From the NCBI GenBank assembly GCA_028015205.1, contig CM051508.1, positions 12,356,001 to 12,420,000 on the forward strand: 64,000 bases of DNA, read 5' to 3'. Below the pieces are notes generated by a model. The model was not told the origin of the DNA, did no database searches, and saw nothing but the letters and a program-made list of their open reading frames with translations. Both the position numbers and the translations under genes were made by a program. Positions within the stretch are counted from its first letter, which is position 1, and each line of letters starts with the position of its first letter. Positions 24,701-36,700 of the stretch are shown piece after piece. This DNA is from Mytilisepta virgata (lineage: Eukaryota; Mollusca; Bivalvia; Mytilida; Mytilidae).

Positions 24701-27700
24701 CAGATAAAGCCAATCATACCTCAAATTAGGGTTTCTGATTAGGCGTGTTTTTAATTTGTTGCTCAAGTTGTTTGGAAACTTTTAGCCAGTGAAATCTTTC
24801 ATAAAATAAACCTTATGCAGAAATGCATGTACGTTGTTATGACAACATTAAGTATTTGAATTCATCTAACAAAACACATTCTTCTGGGTAAATTGGTTGG
24901 CGTATCCATATCGAACTAATAACGGACAATAACTAATCAATACAGAAACATCTATATAGTTCGAACATTGTAATAGGCAACATCTATTGAAAAGATTGTC
25001 CTGTGGCTCAATGTGATAAGACAACACTTGCAGTCAATCAAATTGGTTATGACTAGTTCGTATCTATTCAGATACATCATTAAATCACATCATAACAGAT
25101 TTTGACTCGCCTTGATCAACTACAAGACTTGTCTTGATTTTTTTTCAATCTAATTAAAATTAGTTCTCCACACTTGCTCCTTAGTTTCGTTCGGTTGTTT
25201 ATATGTCTCGCATGGGAGATCTGACTACAGCCTATTGAGAGTCATGTCTAGACTCAAATTTGATGAACTTTGACCAACCAATCAGCGTCTAGAAATTCAA
25301 TTAAAATTAACCAATCAACGAGGCGTTCTCATACCCTGTCGGGGTTCAAATTCAGTAATTGTTTGAGGGTTTTTTCTACCCGCTCTTCCCTTGCCAAAAT
25401 TTCAATGTTTATGAGAATCCACACAATATACAACTGTTTGTTCTCCTACATATTTTTCTCGGTGTTAATAATTCACCTGAGGCCATTGGAATTCGTTGGT
25501 ACAGACTTAAAAACAATAACTTTTAACGATTCAGATTATGAAATAAAAATCGCATGGAGGCTGTCATATTGTTATTTTACATTCGGAATTACTCTAGGCG
25601 CTACAATAACTTCTATGCCAGTTCAATACCCTAAGATTTTATAGCCGCATCGCTGATTGTCTACAGCAAATTTGACCCTAGTCATGACCCTCTAGAGGGT
25701 GTAGTTAGATCTCCAACGCGCGACACATAAACAACTGAACGAAAATAAGGAGCAAGTGCGAACAACTAATTTTAATAATATTGGATTTTTTTCTTGTTTT
25801 TCTGATATAGAAAACCAAAACAAGCAATGCCAGAATCATATGACAGTTTAAAACAAAGTTTGGGTTCATCACATAATAATATCTTCATTTTGTTTGCCAT
25901 TATTGAATAACATATTAGATCATGCTGATAAAATAGATAATTATTACCCAAAATATAATTGAAATTAAAGCAGTTGTCGTTCTTGATTTAAAATAATATT
26001 TTTCAAATCGTCTGTTTAATTCCTTATTGATAAGTTTCTTAAATGAAGTATTTAAATATAAACTTAACATGGTATATCGACATTTAATATTTTGCATTTA
26101 GAAGTTTTATACCATTCTTCATCAAAGGACCGTGAAAAAGAAAGAACCCAACGTGGACATTTAGCGGAAGAATGTAACAGAGATCAGGAATTTAGAACAT
26201 TTAACCCTTTTGAAAATTAGAACTGTTCTATTTTGACAATATATATTTGATATTGATTTACATGATATGAAATGTATATATTTACATGGATATTTTACAG
26301 TTAAATTTATGTTTTTTGAAAATTTATAGAAATTTATTTACACTCCTCTCATATAAATATTTATTTGAAATTTACTTATATATTTTTTCAATCTGTCTTA
26401 CCTTGTAGAATTTACGTTTGTTGAAGTTTATTTTTTCTCGAAAATTACTTAATAAATAACAAAATGGATAACAGGAAAGGTCAACAATAACATACCAATC
26501 AATCAAAGCAACGTATCTCACAGACCGCCGGACAAAAATTAACATAAAAGAATACAAAATACAAACATGAACACAACAGAGAGTCAGGATAGTCTGACTT
26601 AGTACAGACACTGAATAGTGGTGGGGTTAAACCAGTTTTATGTTTTATGTTTTATGAATATATTTTGCTGAAATTCTTGTATTATTTTACAAATTCAACT
26701 CTGAGCTATATTGGTACTGGTGTGTCGTTGAAAACTGTTCTAGTCTATTTTGGTTAATTGCTATTACCACATCCCAAACTTCCGATTACATAATGAATAA
26801 GGAAAAATGAGCTAGAAATAGATAAAAGCAGCAAATAATCCTATTCTTAACAAACATACATTTTACTTCAGGATATATTATATTATATAGATTAAACATT
26901 TCTAACTGAATAGAGAACATATCAAAGAAGAATTCCGACACATGACCGAAGCGATAAAATTGCGGGAAAAGTAAGAAAAATCCGACAAAAGTGATAGTAA
27001 TAGTAATAACGGAAAACAAAATTTGAGATCACGAAAACCTTTATCTTATACATAAGTCTTACGTGTAATTTCATAATAACAATAAACAGTTTTGACACTT
27101 AATGAAGGCTATCCTGGATAATAGGAAATTTTCGACATTATTTACTTATCCTAGTCCCAAATACATATAGATTGACCAGTTTATTATGAAATTCATCAAC
27201 TCGAGAAAATTAAATTTTTAACTTTAATCTGCGAGTCTTGTACAAACAGTTTTAAAAAATGAAAATGTAAATATCAAGGGTAAATAAATTTCATAATTAA
27301 TTCGTTAAGAGTTTTAGAATCTTATTTTCTTATGAAAATGTAAAACACCGAGAGGTCTTCCGAACGTTTTTTTTTTTTTTTGCGGGAAATTTCATGAGCA
27401 TTTAGCCAACGTGTGGTGGTATCAGAATCTATCAAACTGGATAAGAGATGTATAAATCCGCACAGAATTAAAGAAAAAGTAATAAGGAATAAATACCTAA
27501 ATAATAATACATTACTTGTTCCTATAAAGTAAAAAATCTCACTTTTCATACGTTTTTTCACAATGATATAGGTGGTAGATGCAAAACCAACAGAACAGAC
27601 AGCACAAATAACTAATAAAACTATCCTTTCATCATTCCCATTTGTACCTTCAACACAATAAATTTTGCATGTTATAATTATAGAATATTATAGTGCATAG

Positions 27701-30700
27701 TCTTACGTATTTTTTAAAACATGCCAAAAGAATTTACCGATATAAAAAAAATGTTTGTTTTTGAAAAAAATTAAAACATAGACATGGATATTAAAAGTGT
27801 GTTGTCATCATGAGTAGGGCAAGAGAAAAATGAATAAAAATTTGCACACATCTTAACTGTATTTTTGTATTTTGTTTTGAACAGTAAAACGAAAACATTT
27901 TATTACGACTGTGCACATTATATAAGGTGTGCTTGAGTGAGGGCCTAATAAAAGCAACTAAACATAGTCAAGGTAGTTTGTATTGTATTATTTTCACAGT
28001 ATCCTATGACGTAAATTAACCCCATATGTGTTTTATATGACGAATAACATATAGGCGGAAACTAAAGAATTAACCGACCAACAACAGACATCTGGAGGCC
28101 AGAACGATTGTTTTGGTCCTGAACGATTAATTGTAATATATCTGATATGTAATGAAATTATATTCAAGAAAACTATAAATTTCTAGAAGGCGATATTGGT
28201 GCGTCATCTCTAGAGAACACGGTGTCATAAACACTGTAAACCAGAACACAGGTCACATTGCAAGTGTCGGAAAAGGTACCAAAGTAAATAGGCAGATTGG
28301 AGGATAAATATCATTTTCTATGAAAACAGTTAGCGTTATACCTACCTATTGCTATTTCCATGATGTTTGTACTATTGCTTCTTCCAATTTGATTTTTTGC
28401 ATACATGCGCACACAATAAAATTTTCCAGGGGAAACATCTGCTATTTCAAATTCCGTGTCATTAATGGGTCCAATTGTCTTCCATTCTGATAACGATTTC
28501 TCTCGATATTCAACGAAGAACAATTGATGGTATCCTCCATTAAAACCTGGATTCCATTTGACTACAATCTCTTTTTCGGTGGACCCAACAGAGATATTTG
28601 TCGGAATTTCTGGAATATCTAATGAGAAAAATTAAGATACAAAATTCCAAAACGACTAAAAAATTTTCTACAAAGTCTCCTTCTACTATTAAATGTCCTT
28701 CCAATCAATAAATTCAAATCAATTAGAAAACGCCAAAAAAGCATAACAATTCTATTTCATGTTTTCAAACTGTTTCTGAGAAGATACTGTTATGCATATG
28801 CATATGCATATTTTTATTTTGTAAGTATTCTTCTGGTTTAGTTCTGGAATTTCGAGTAATTGTAAGTTAGAAATGTCAAGAAAAGATAAAAGCTATATTT
28901 AGTTTTAATATTATGTAACTTGTCTATAAATAAGTTGTTGTTTATAGCCTTAAGCGATGGGTTATTATGCAGAATATTCGTTAAATTTCTATAAAATTCG
29001 TTGTATAAGGTATATAAATGTAACGCACACCTGGCAGAGCCATAAATTTCATCGAGGCGGAGGAGGCAGCTGCCTCCTCCAACTTTTGAGTCAAAGAAAA
29101 TAGATAAAACAATAATTAATTTATCAAACAAATATTAAAAATTAGTAAATAAACGGACAAAACAAAAACAAAAAGAATTAACAGTGACATATATAATGAA
29201 GTACCGATACATCTCTAGTATAGAGAAGACAATAGTTTTCAGTGGGAAATATTAAAACATGAAGTTATCAACTGAAAACACATGATATTCATTTGGTGTT
29301 GGTTTAATGAATAGCTTATATTATTTTGCTTTCTTTTCATTCTTATAATTTTTAGAAATTCTATATACACAGTGTTTTAGTTTTTGTCTTGTTATGATGA
29401 TTGTTTTTTTAAATTAATTTAATTGTCTTATTGACTTTCCCTATATTTCTTATTGCCTTGGTACTCTTTGGTCGATATTCAGACCTCCACCTGTTTTACT
29501 GCCTCCTCCAGGACGGGCGATTTACGGCCCTGCCTGGTTTTGTCAGATGGGTACTGGTAACGGAAAGAGTTCCATTTGGCACCCAAGTTCTACTACCTGC
29601 TCTAAATTAACTCAGAGCAGTTCTACTGACTGCTCTTAGTACAGAATAGAATAGAACCATGACTGCTCCAGAACAGAATCCTGACCGATTCTGACTGCTG
29701 TAAGCTGTCATGGTCAAGAACAGCTCTAACCTGTCATAGTCAAGAACAGCTGTAACCTGTCATGGTCTAGAACAGCTCTAACCTGTCATGGTCTAGAGAG
29801 ATCTATAACATTGTTATAGAATTCTTCATGTTATCCGTTATCCATCTATTCATGGTATGCATCGTATCACTGACCTGACATTTTTTTTTAAATTTTAATT
29901 TAATTCATTTCTTTTTTCCTTTTTTTTTCTTTAATCTTTTTTTAATTTTAATATTATTTTTTATTTATTTTAATTTAATATAATTTTTTTTTAATTTTAC
30001 TCAAGATCTTTTCTTCTTGATAAAGTAATTATAAAAAATGGATGGCCTCCGATGACAGATTCTATAATGATGATATAACATTTGATGAAATGTAGCGATA
30101 TCGTCGCAAAAGCAGTCGTGGACCAGGACTGCTCGAATTCTTAACCAGGGCTGTTCTAAAAAGCAGTAGTGGACCAAACTGCTCTAATTCTTGACCAGAG
30201 CTGTTCTTCTTCCTGACTGCTCTAAGTTAACTTAGAGCAGTTCTCAGAACTGCTCTGAAAGTTAACTTTGACCAGAGGTAATGACGGGTCGCAACTTTTT
30301 CTTAGACGAAATAAGCATATAGATGTACTTATGGAGGTGCCAAATGGAACTCTTGTCCTGGTAACTGGTTGGAACTTATTACTACAGCTTGGGCTTACAT
30401 CGTTAATTTTAGAAAAAGACTGACATAGACTGGGAGGGGGAAGTAGCATTAAAATTGGATAGGAAGGAACATTAATTACAGAAGTGACACTGGACTTTCC
30501 TGTTAAAATAATGGATTATATAAAGTACTTTTCAGCTGGATATTAATTATTTACTTTAATATATATGTAAATATTGTTGTAAGTAATTGTAGATTGTTTT
30601 TATTGTTATCAAATATATTTTTCTAAAAGTTACTGACTATTTCTATTCTCTCGTAGCAATACATTTTATAGAATTATTGTTATCTGTATGACTTTGAATA

Positions 30701-33700
30701 AATTGTTTAAGCCTTTAAGGGTATTAAATAGGTGTTGATTAAGTTTGTCTTTCTACAACTGAGTCAGCTAGAGTTGACCGTGGAATGTCAGCTACTTTTT
30801 TGTTTGGGTTGTTTTTTTCTAATTTTTATCATATGTAGTTGAGTATGTAATTAAAAAGTTTGAAATCATTGATAAACAAAATGAATTATTTAATTGTATT
30901 TGTGTGTCTTGGTAATTTTTAAAATAAATCTCTCATGCAGAACACGATGAATTAAAGTTTGTTTAAATACAAAAACATATTTCTCCCCCATCTCTTCCTG
31001 TCATCATTCTTCATCAAATTGAAGAGAGATAAATACAGTGGTGATGAAGTTTCATTCCATTTCAATGTAAACTGTAGGAGGTTTTGTGTTTACAAACTTC
31101 CCCACATATATAGTAATGACTTAGTCCATGTTCTCTTTCAGAAAACCTGAAAAAATCAATCCAATCAAAAAAACTTTTATGTCTAGCACAAACTTCCTTG
31201 TATGTAAGAATATCAAAGTGAATATTTCGGTACAGGAAACCAAAAAATTCAATCCGATCCAAAACATTTATGTAGTGCACAACTACATCAGGTATGCATC
31301 AATTCTGTTAAGTTCTGTTCCATTCCAGTCTGAACTGAAAATGACAATGTCAATGTTTTGATACTGGAAACCCAAAATATCAATGCAGTCCAAACAAAGT
31401 TATATAGTGCATAACTACAACTGGTATGCATCGATCCAGTTACATTTCCCTGCAGTCTGAACTTTAGGAGAATCTGTATTCACAAAAGTCCCATTGTGTA
31501 AAAATGGCAAAATCCATGTTTTTCTACGGGAAACTCCCAAAAAACAATTCAATCCAAGAAAACATTATGTAGTGCACAACTACACCTGGTATGCAACACT
31601 TCTGTCAAATTTCAATTATTCCCGTCTGAACTGTGGGAAATTCTGCGTTCACAAACTTCTCACTATATAAATATGATGAAGTCAATGTTTTGGTACGAGA
31701 AACCCAAAAAAATCAAGTTTCGTTCTAGTCCTGTCTGAACTGTTGGAGACTCTGCATTCGTAAGCTTCTCAAGATGTAAATATGACAAATTCCGTGTTTT
31801 TGGTACATGAAACCCAAGAAATCAATCCGATCTAAAGAAGTTTTATGTCTTTTACGACTACACATGGTATGCATCAACACTGTTAAGTTTCGTTCTATTC
31901 CTGTCTGAACTATAGGAGGTTCTGCGTTCACAAACTTCCCATATGTAAATATGGCAAAGTCCATGTTTTGTTCAGGCATATCCCAAAAATCGATCCGATC
32001 GAGAAAAAAAAATATGTCTTGCACAAGTACGCCTGACATGCAGCAATCCTGTCAAGTTTCCTTCCAGTCTGAACTGCGGGAGATTCTGCATTCGCAAACT
32101 TTCCCATATGCAAAAATGGTAAATTCCATGTGTTTGGTATGGAAAAAAAGAAAAAATCAATCCGATCAAAAAAATAGGTGGTATGCACCAAATGAATTCT
32201 GTCAAGTTTCATTACATTCCGCTGTAAACATTAGGAGATTTTGTGTTCACAAACTCGAAACAGACGGACAAACGGAAAAACTAACAACAAAACGGACAGG
32301 GCTAACAAAACAATAAGTTTCCCCCTGGAAAGGGAGATATAATAATCGAAATGTGGTTTAGTATATAAAAAAGACAGCTCACTTACTTGCAGATCTAACT
32401 TGAATTTCAAATTCATTTCTTCCAAATTCATTTCCCACTATTACGGTATAATTAGTAAAGTCATCTTTTCCACTTAGTAAAACACTAAAAGTGATGCGGA
32501 AGCCGTGCACTTTTATGGTTACATTATAAAATAGATCAACTGTAACAATCCTCTCACTTTTGACAGAAACGGGAGCAAATACCTGATGCGATCCATATCT
32601 CCGTATTTGCATTAGATTTGGTTCACGATTCCCAGATATGTTTACTGTTAAGTTTGCTACCTGTCCGAACTGGCCAAAGTGTAATATTTCATTATTCTCC
32701 ACAAATCTTGGTGGACCTACAAATAATTTGCCAATAACATTATATAGCTATATTTGTTTGTTATGTGATGTCTGTCGATTGAATGGGTTACTTGATTGGT
32801 ATATCATTATTTACCCTTCCAGTTATCAGTTTTGCTGTTTATATCTATGTGGACAATACTATAACATTACATTTAAAACACATGTTAATGTTTTATATAT
32901 AGAAAAAAAAACCAAACATCCACATGATTTTCTAAAATTGTGGTCAACAGATTCAATTTATGCATTCTATTTCTATACAGTTTGTTCATTCAATATATGT
33001 AAATGTACAATAATTTTTTATAATTTTTTCAAAATGTGGATCGAACTTCGAAAATATTGAATTTACGACTTTAACCTTAACTAACAAAGAAGTAAAAGTA
33101 AATTTCCAAGAAGGTCCTATGTTAAACTATGCTTGCTATGGCAGTAATCTTGGATGGCAGGCGGTGTCATTGGATACAATTCTGAAGAGGACCACCCAAG
33201 GATCATTGCATCCAAATTTTATTCCGGTTGCCACAGTGGTTTCAGGCAAAAATATCTTTAAGTAAATTTACCACAATGTCCCATGTTACACTAGATTCGG
33301 CTCTGGCGACCATCTTAGATGGCGGGCGGGGTCATCGGATATAATTCTGAACGAGGACGACCTAAGGACTATTTCTGCTAATTTGATTTCAATTGGCTTT
33401 GCTGTGTCTGACAAGAACATCTTTAAGTAAATTTCCTATAATATAAGGTCCGGTTAAATTATGTTCGGTTCTGGTGGAACTCCTGATTGGCAGCCTGGGT
33501 CATTGAATATATTGGCCCAGTGGTGTCATAGCAGATTTTTTAATCAAATTTTACGATGAACGACACGAACACCAAGCGATGGCAATAGATGAGCTTAAAA
33601 TTGTATGACATAAATGTACTTACACATAAACTAGTTAAACGCGTTTTTTTCTCCAGAAATACTCACCCTTTGCTTGTAGTAATACTTTTCCCTGCTGCAC

Positions 33701-36700
33701 CTTCTCACCGTTGGCATCAGGGATATTATTTGACACTCTACATATGTAGATCCCGTTATCTTGATAATAGTTTTCCATGCTGTTGATCAACAATTTGCCA
33801 TTATCTTTAGCCTTAAGATTTCTTATATGTTCATTGAATTGTGACTGGTGTTCCCAGTCATAAAATGTATAATTTGGTGGGTTACCAGAGGGATTGCACT
33901 GAACACCAGTAGCATGTGATAAAAATGAGTGGTTTACAGTAACATCTGGAGCATCTAGATAAAGATAAGGAATAGATGTTGTGATTAACATGATATTGCA
34001 ACAAACAATAATACAAAATCTTTTTTTTTTTCTTATCTCAAAGAAACAACTCAGCTTTTATGCATGAGATTTTTTTTTCAGTTTTTAATACAATCACAAA
34101 TAAAATACTTCTGTTCATACGCTCTAAGAAATTAAGTTCTCTGTATTCTATTAACGAATTGTTTTTTCTTTTTCTTTTTTTTTCGTTTTAGCTTTTCAAA
34201 GTTTTGTTTATGAGGATAGATAATAGATTTATTCCAGATGCAAACATTTAACTCTATAAATTTGGTATTTTAGTTCATTTTGGGGAACACGAACAGTCAA
34301 AAGAATTACGTTAAGAATATGAAGGAATGAAATTTTCACTTACACAATATTACTATTTCCGCAGTTTCATTAGAAAGCCCAACTGTATTTCTTGCATAAC
34401 ATGTATAATTTCCAGAATCTGTTCTGTTAAGTGATGAGAATACAATACAACGGTGTGATTTATTTTCCCACTTCCTTATATCATTTTTCCATCGTATGTA
34501 AAATGTATCAGGATTACTGTCCGCCATACAACAAAGATTTGCTGTTCTTCCTTCAATTAAAGATGTATTCGTCGGCTGTATAGAAACTGACAGGCGTGGT
34601 TTATCTTAAAGAATAAAGTATATGAGATTTATAATATTTGAAATCTTTCATCAGCTTCTAAATATAACTTGAGATAGAAACATTTCAAGCCTTGTGATAT
34701 AATTTTGTGTTTTCGTTAATAATTTTACATTACGCTGGCACTGATTATAAAATAATTGGGTCAGTGTCAAGGATGACGTCAAGTTACTATGCTTGTTCCT
34801 CCGCGTGAATTTAATGAATCAAATGATAATAACGCCATTCAACCGCACAACTGACGTATGCGTTATTTACGTTTAAACAGTTAAAATGTCAGCACTTTAC
34901 AACGGCTCGTCCAATAATAAACCTGATAAAGTCAGTATCAGAATACAAATTGCCATTATTCCAAATTTAATTTTAACTTTTTAAATTGCTTTAAAATTTC
35001 TCAAAGGGCCAAAAAATCTGTTATCATTTCAATGTCTGATGACTTTGAAAACAACGCTTTAAATCTAGTTTTGAAAAAAAAACTTTTATATTCCTCCAAC
35101 GATCAGTATGTAAAAGATGGACCGTCTGTGACCCGTCGGGTTCTAGACTTAACCAATATTTTACATAATGGATCATTATTGGCTTATATCCCTGGCCTAA
35201 TTTAGATTTGATAGATGTAATTATATCTTAAGAAGGAGAAAATTGACTATTTCCTTAATTAAAATATCGTTTTAAGATCAACATCGATCAACATTCCGGA
35301 TATATCACTACTTGGTATTATTTACCTTAATAAGCATTAAGGACGTATAAATATATAGTATTACCCTCTATAGTCAAATTCAAGACTTTTTGGCGTTTTA
35401 TATGAGATACATGTAAACAGGGTATTATTCAAAGCAGTCATTTCAGACCTGCATTTCGGTATGTGTTAAGCAGACATTACGTATGACATACAATGACATG
35501 TTTAGACAAAAGTAACGTTCCTTTTGTTATTCTATTTGATTTCGCTTTTGTTAATGATTTTTGTTGGAATTGGATACTGTGTTACTAGTATCTAATGACA
35601 CACAAATGTTATTATCAGCACCATGATATGGATAACAATTAACCTTGTATGTATTATTAATGACACAGTTGAGTTCGGGACTGTTAATTGGGTTTTTGTG
35701 TTACTCGTTCACTTGCATCTTGATTTCCTGTTAGCAGTGTAAGTAACTTACAGCCTTAATAAATCATCGTGAGTTTATATGCGTTTTTATGTATGATCCT
35801 GTCCTTTGGTGTATACTTACCTTTACTGGCGCAGTATTATTATTATTATTCAATGTAATTAGTAAGGCAAAAAGAAATAATTTTATCTCTTTGATGTAAA
35901 TTTCAAAAATTATTAATAATAATGCCTGGAAATATAACTAATCAGAAAATTTACATTTTCCTGTATACAAGACAAAATCCATTGGGATTAGTTTTCTTAA
36001 TTTTTGTTGAAGACATTTTGTGCCTGATAAATTCAAATAAAACTTTATTTCATTATAAGATACCCGCTATCCTATTTCACATCTGTATAGCTAACTGATG
36101 AGTTTTATTTCAGTATTTAGATTTTACATTTTCCTGTATATAAGACAAAATCCATTGGGGTCAGAAATTTTTTTTGACTTATCAAGTCCAATAACACTTT
36201 ATTTCATTGTAAGATATCCCATCCTGTATAGCTAACTGATGAATTTTATTTCAGTATTTAGAACGTAAACGTTTCTTAACTTGATAAAAAGATTAACTTA
36301 CACTGAACATTCAATCTAGTAACTGTCTGAATGGGCGGGAATGAATGGCTGAATGCAGTACATGTATATGTTGACATATGATCTTTTCTTTCTGGGGTAA
36401 ATGTATACACTAGGATTCCTATGCTATTTTCTCGAAGAACAGTCCCATTTCTAGTCAACTTCAAGGATTCTCTTGGCCTTCCACTCTTAACTTTACAGGT
36501 TAAATTTATTTCTTTGCCTTCAATTGCTTCTATTGTTCCATTTATTGTCTCGAGGATAGTAACATTTGATGGTGGCCCTTTAAAAAAAAGAAAGAATTGT
36601 ATTTTTTACTATGGATAGCACAATATTTGGTAAAAGATATATTAATGTACTTAAAAATATGGTTACAAATGCCATTTTACCCACACTTAAATCTGGTATT

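Noticed and set aside
25270..25644. 124-codon ORF with two hydrophobic segments as a host gene
   Set aside because: It lies wholly between the inverted ends of a MITE-like element. Kept only as a finding.
27322..27561. 79-codon hydrophobic ORF below the transmembrane exon as the gene A tail
   Set aside because: It is the intron read past a good GTGAGA donor. The spliced alternative gives a sensible cytoplasmic tail.
31725..32316. Overlapping ORFs on both strands
   Set aside because: All lie in the tandem-repeat element 30775-32330 and repeat the same peptide words. No splice or family support.
36421..36618. Plus-strand ORFs opposite every Ig unit
   Set aside because: Shadow frames of the conserved minus-strand Ig exons, repeated with each unit.
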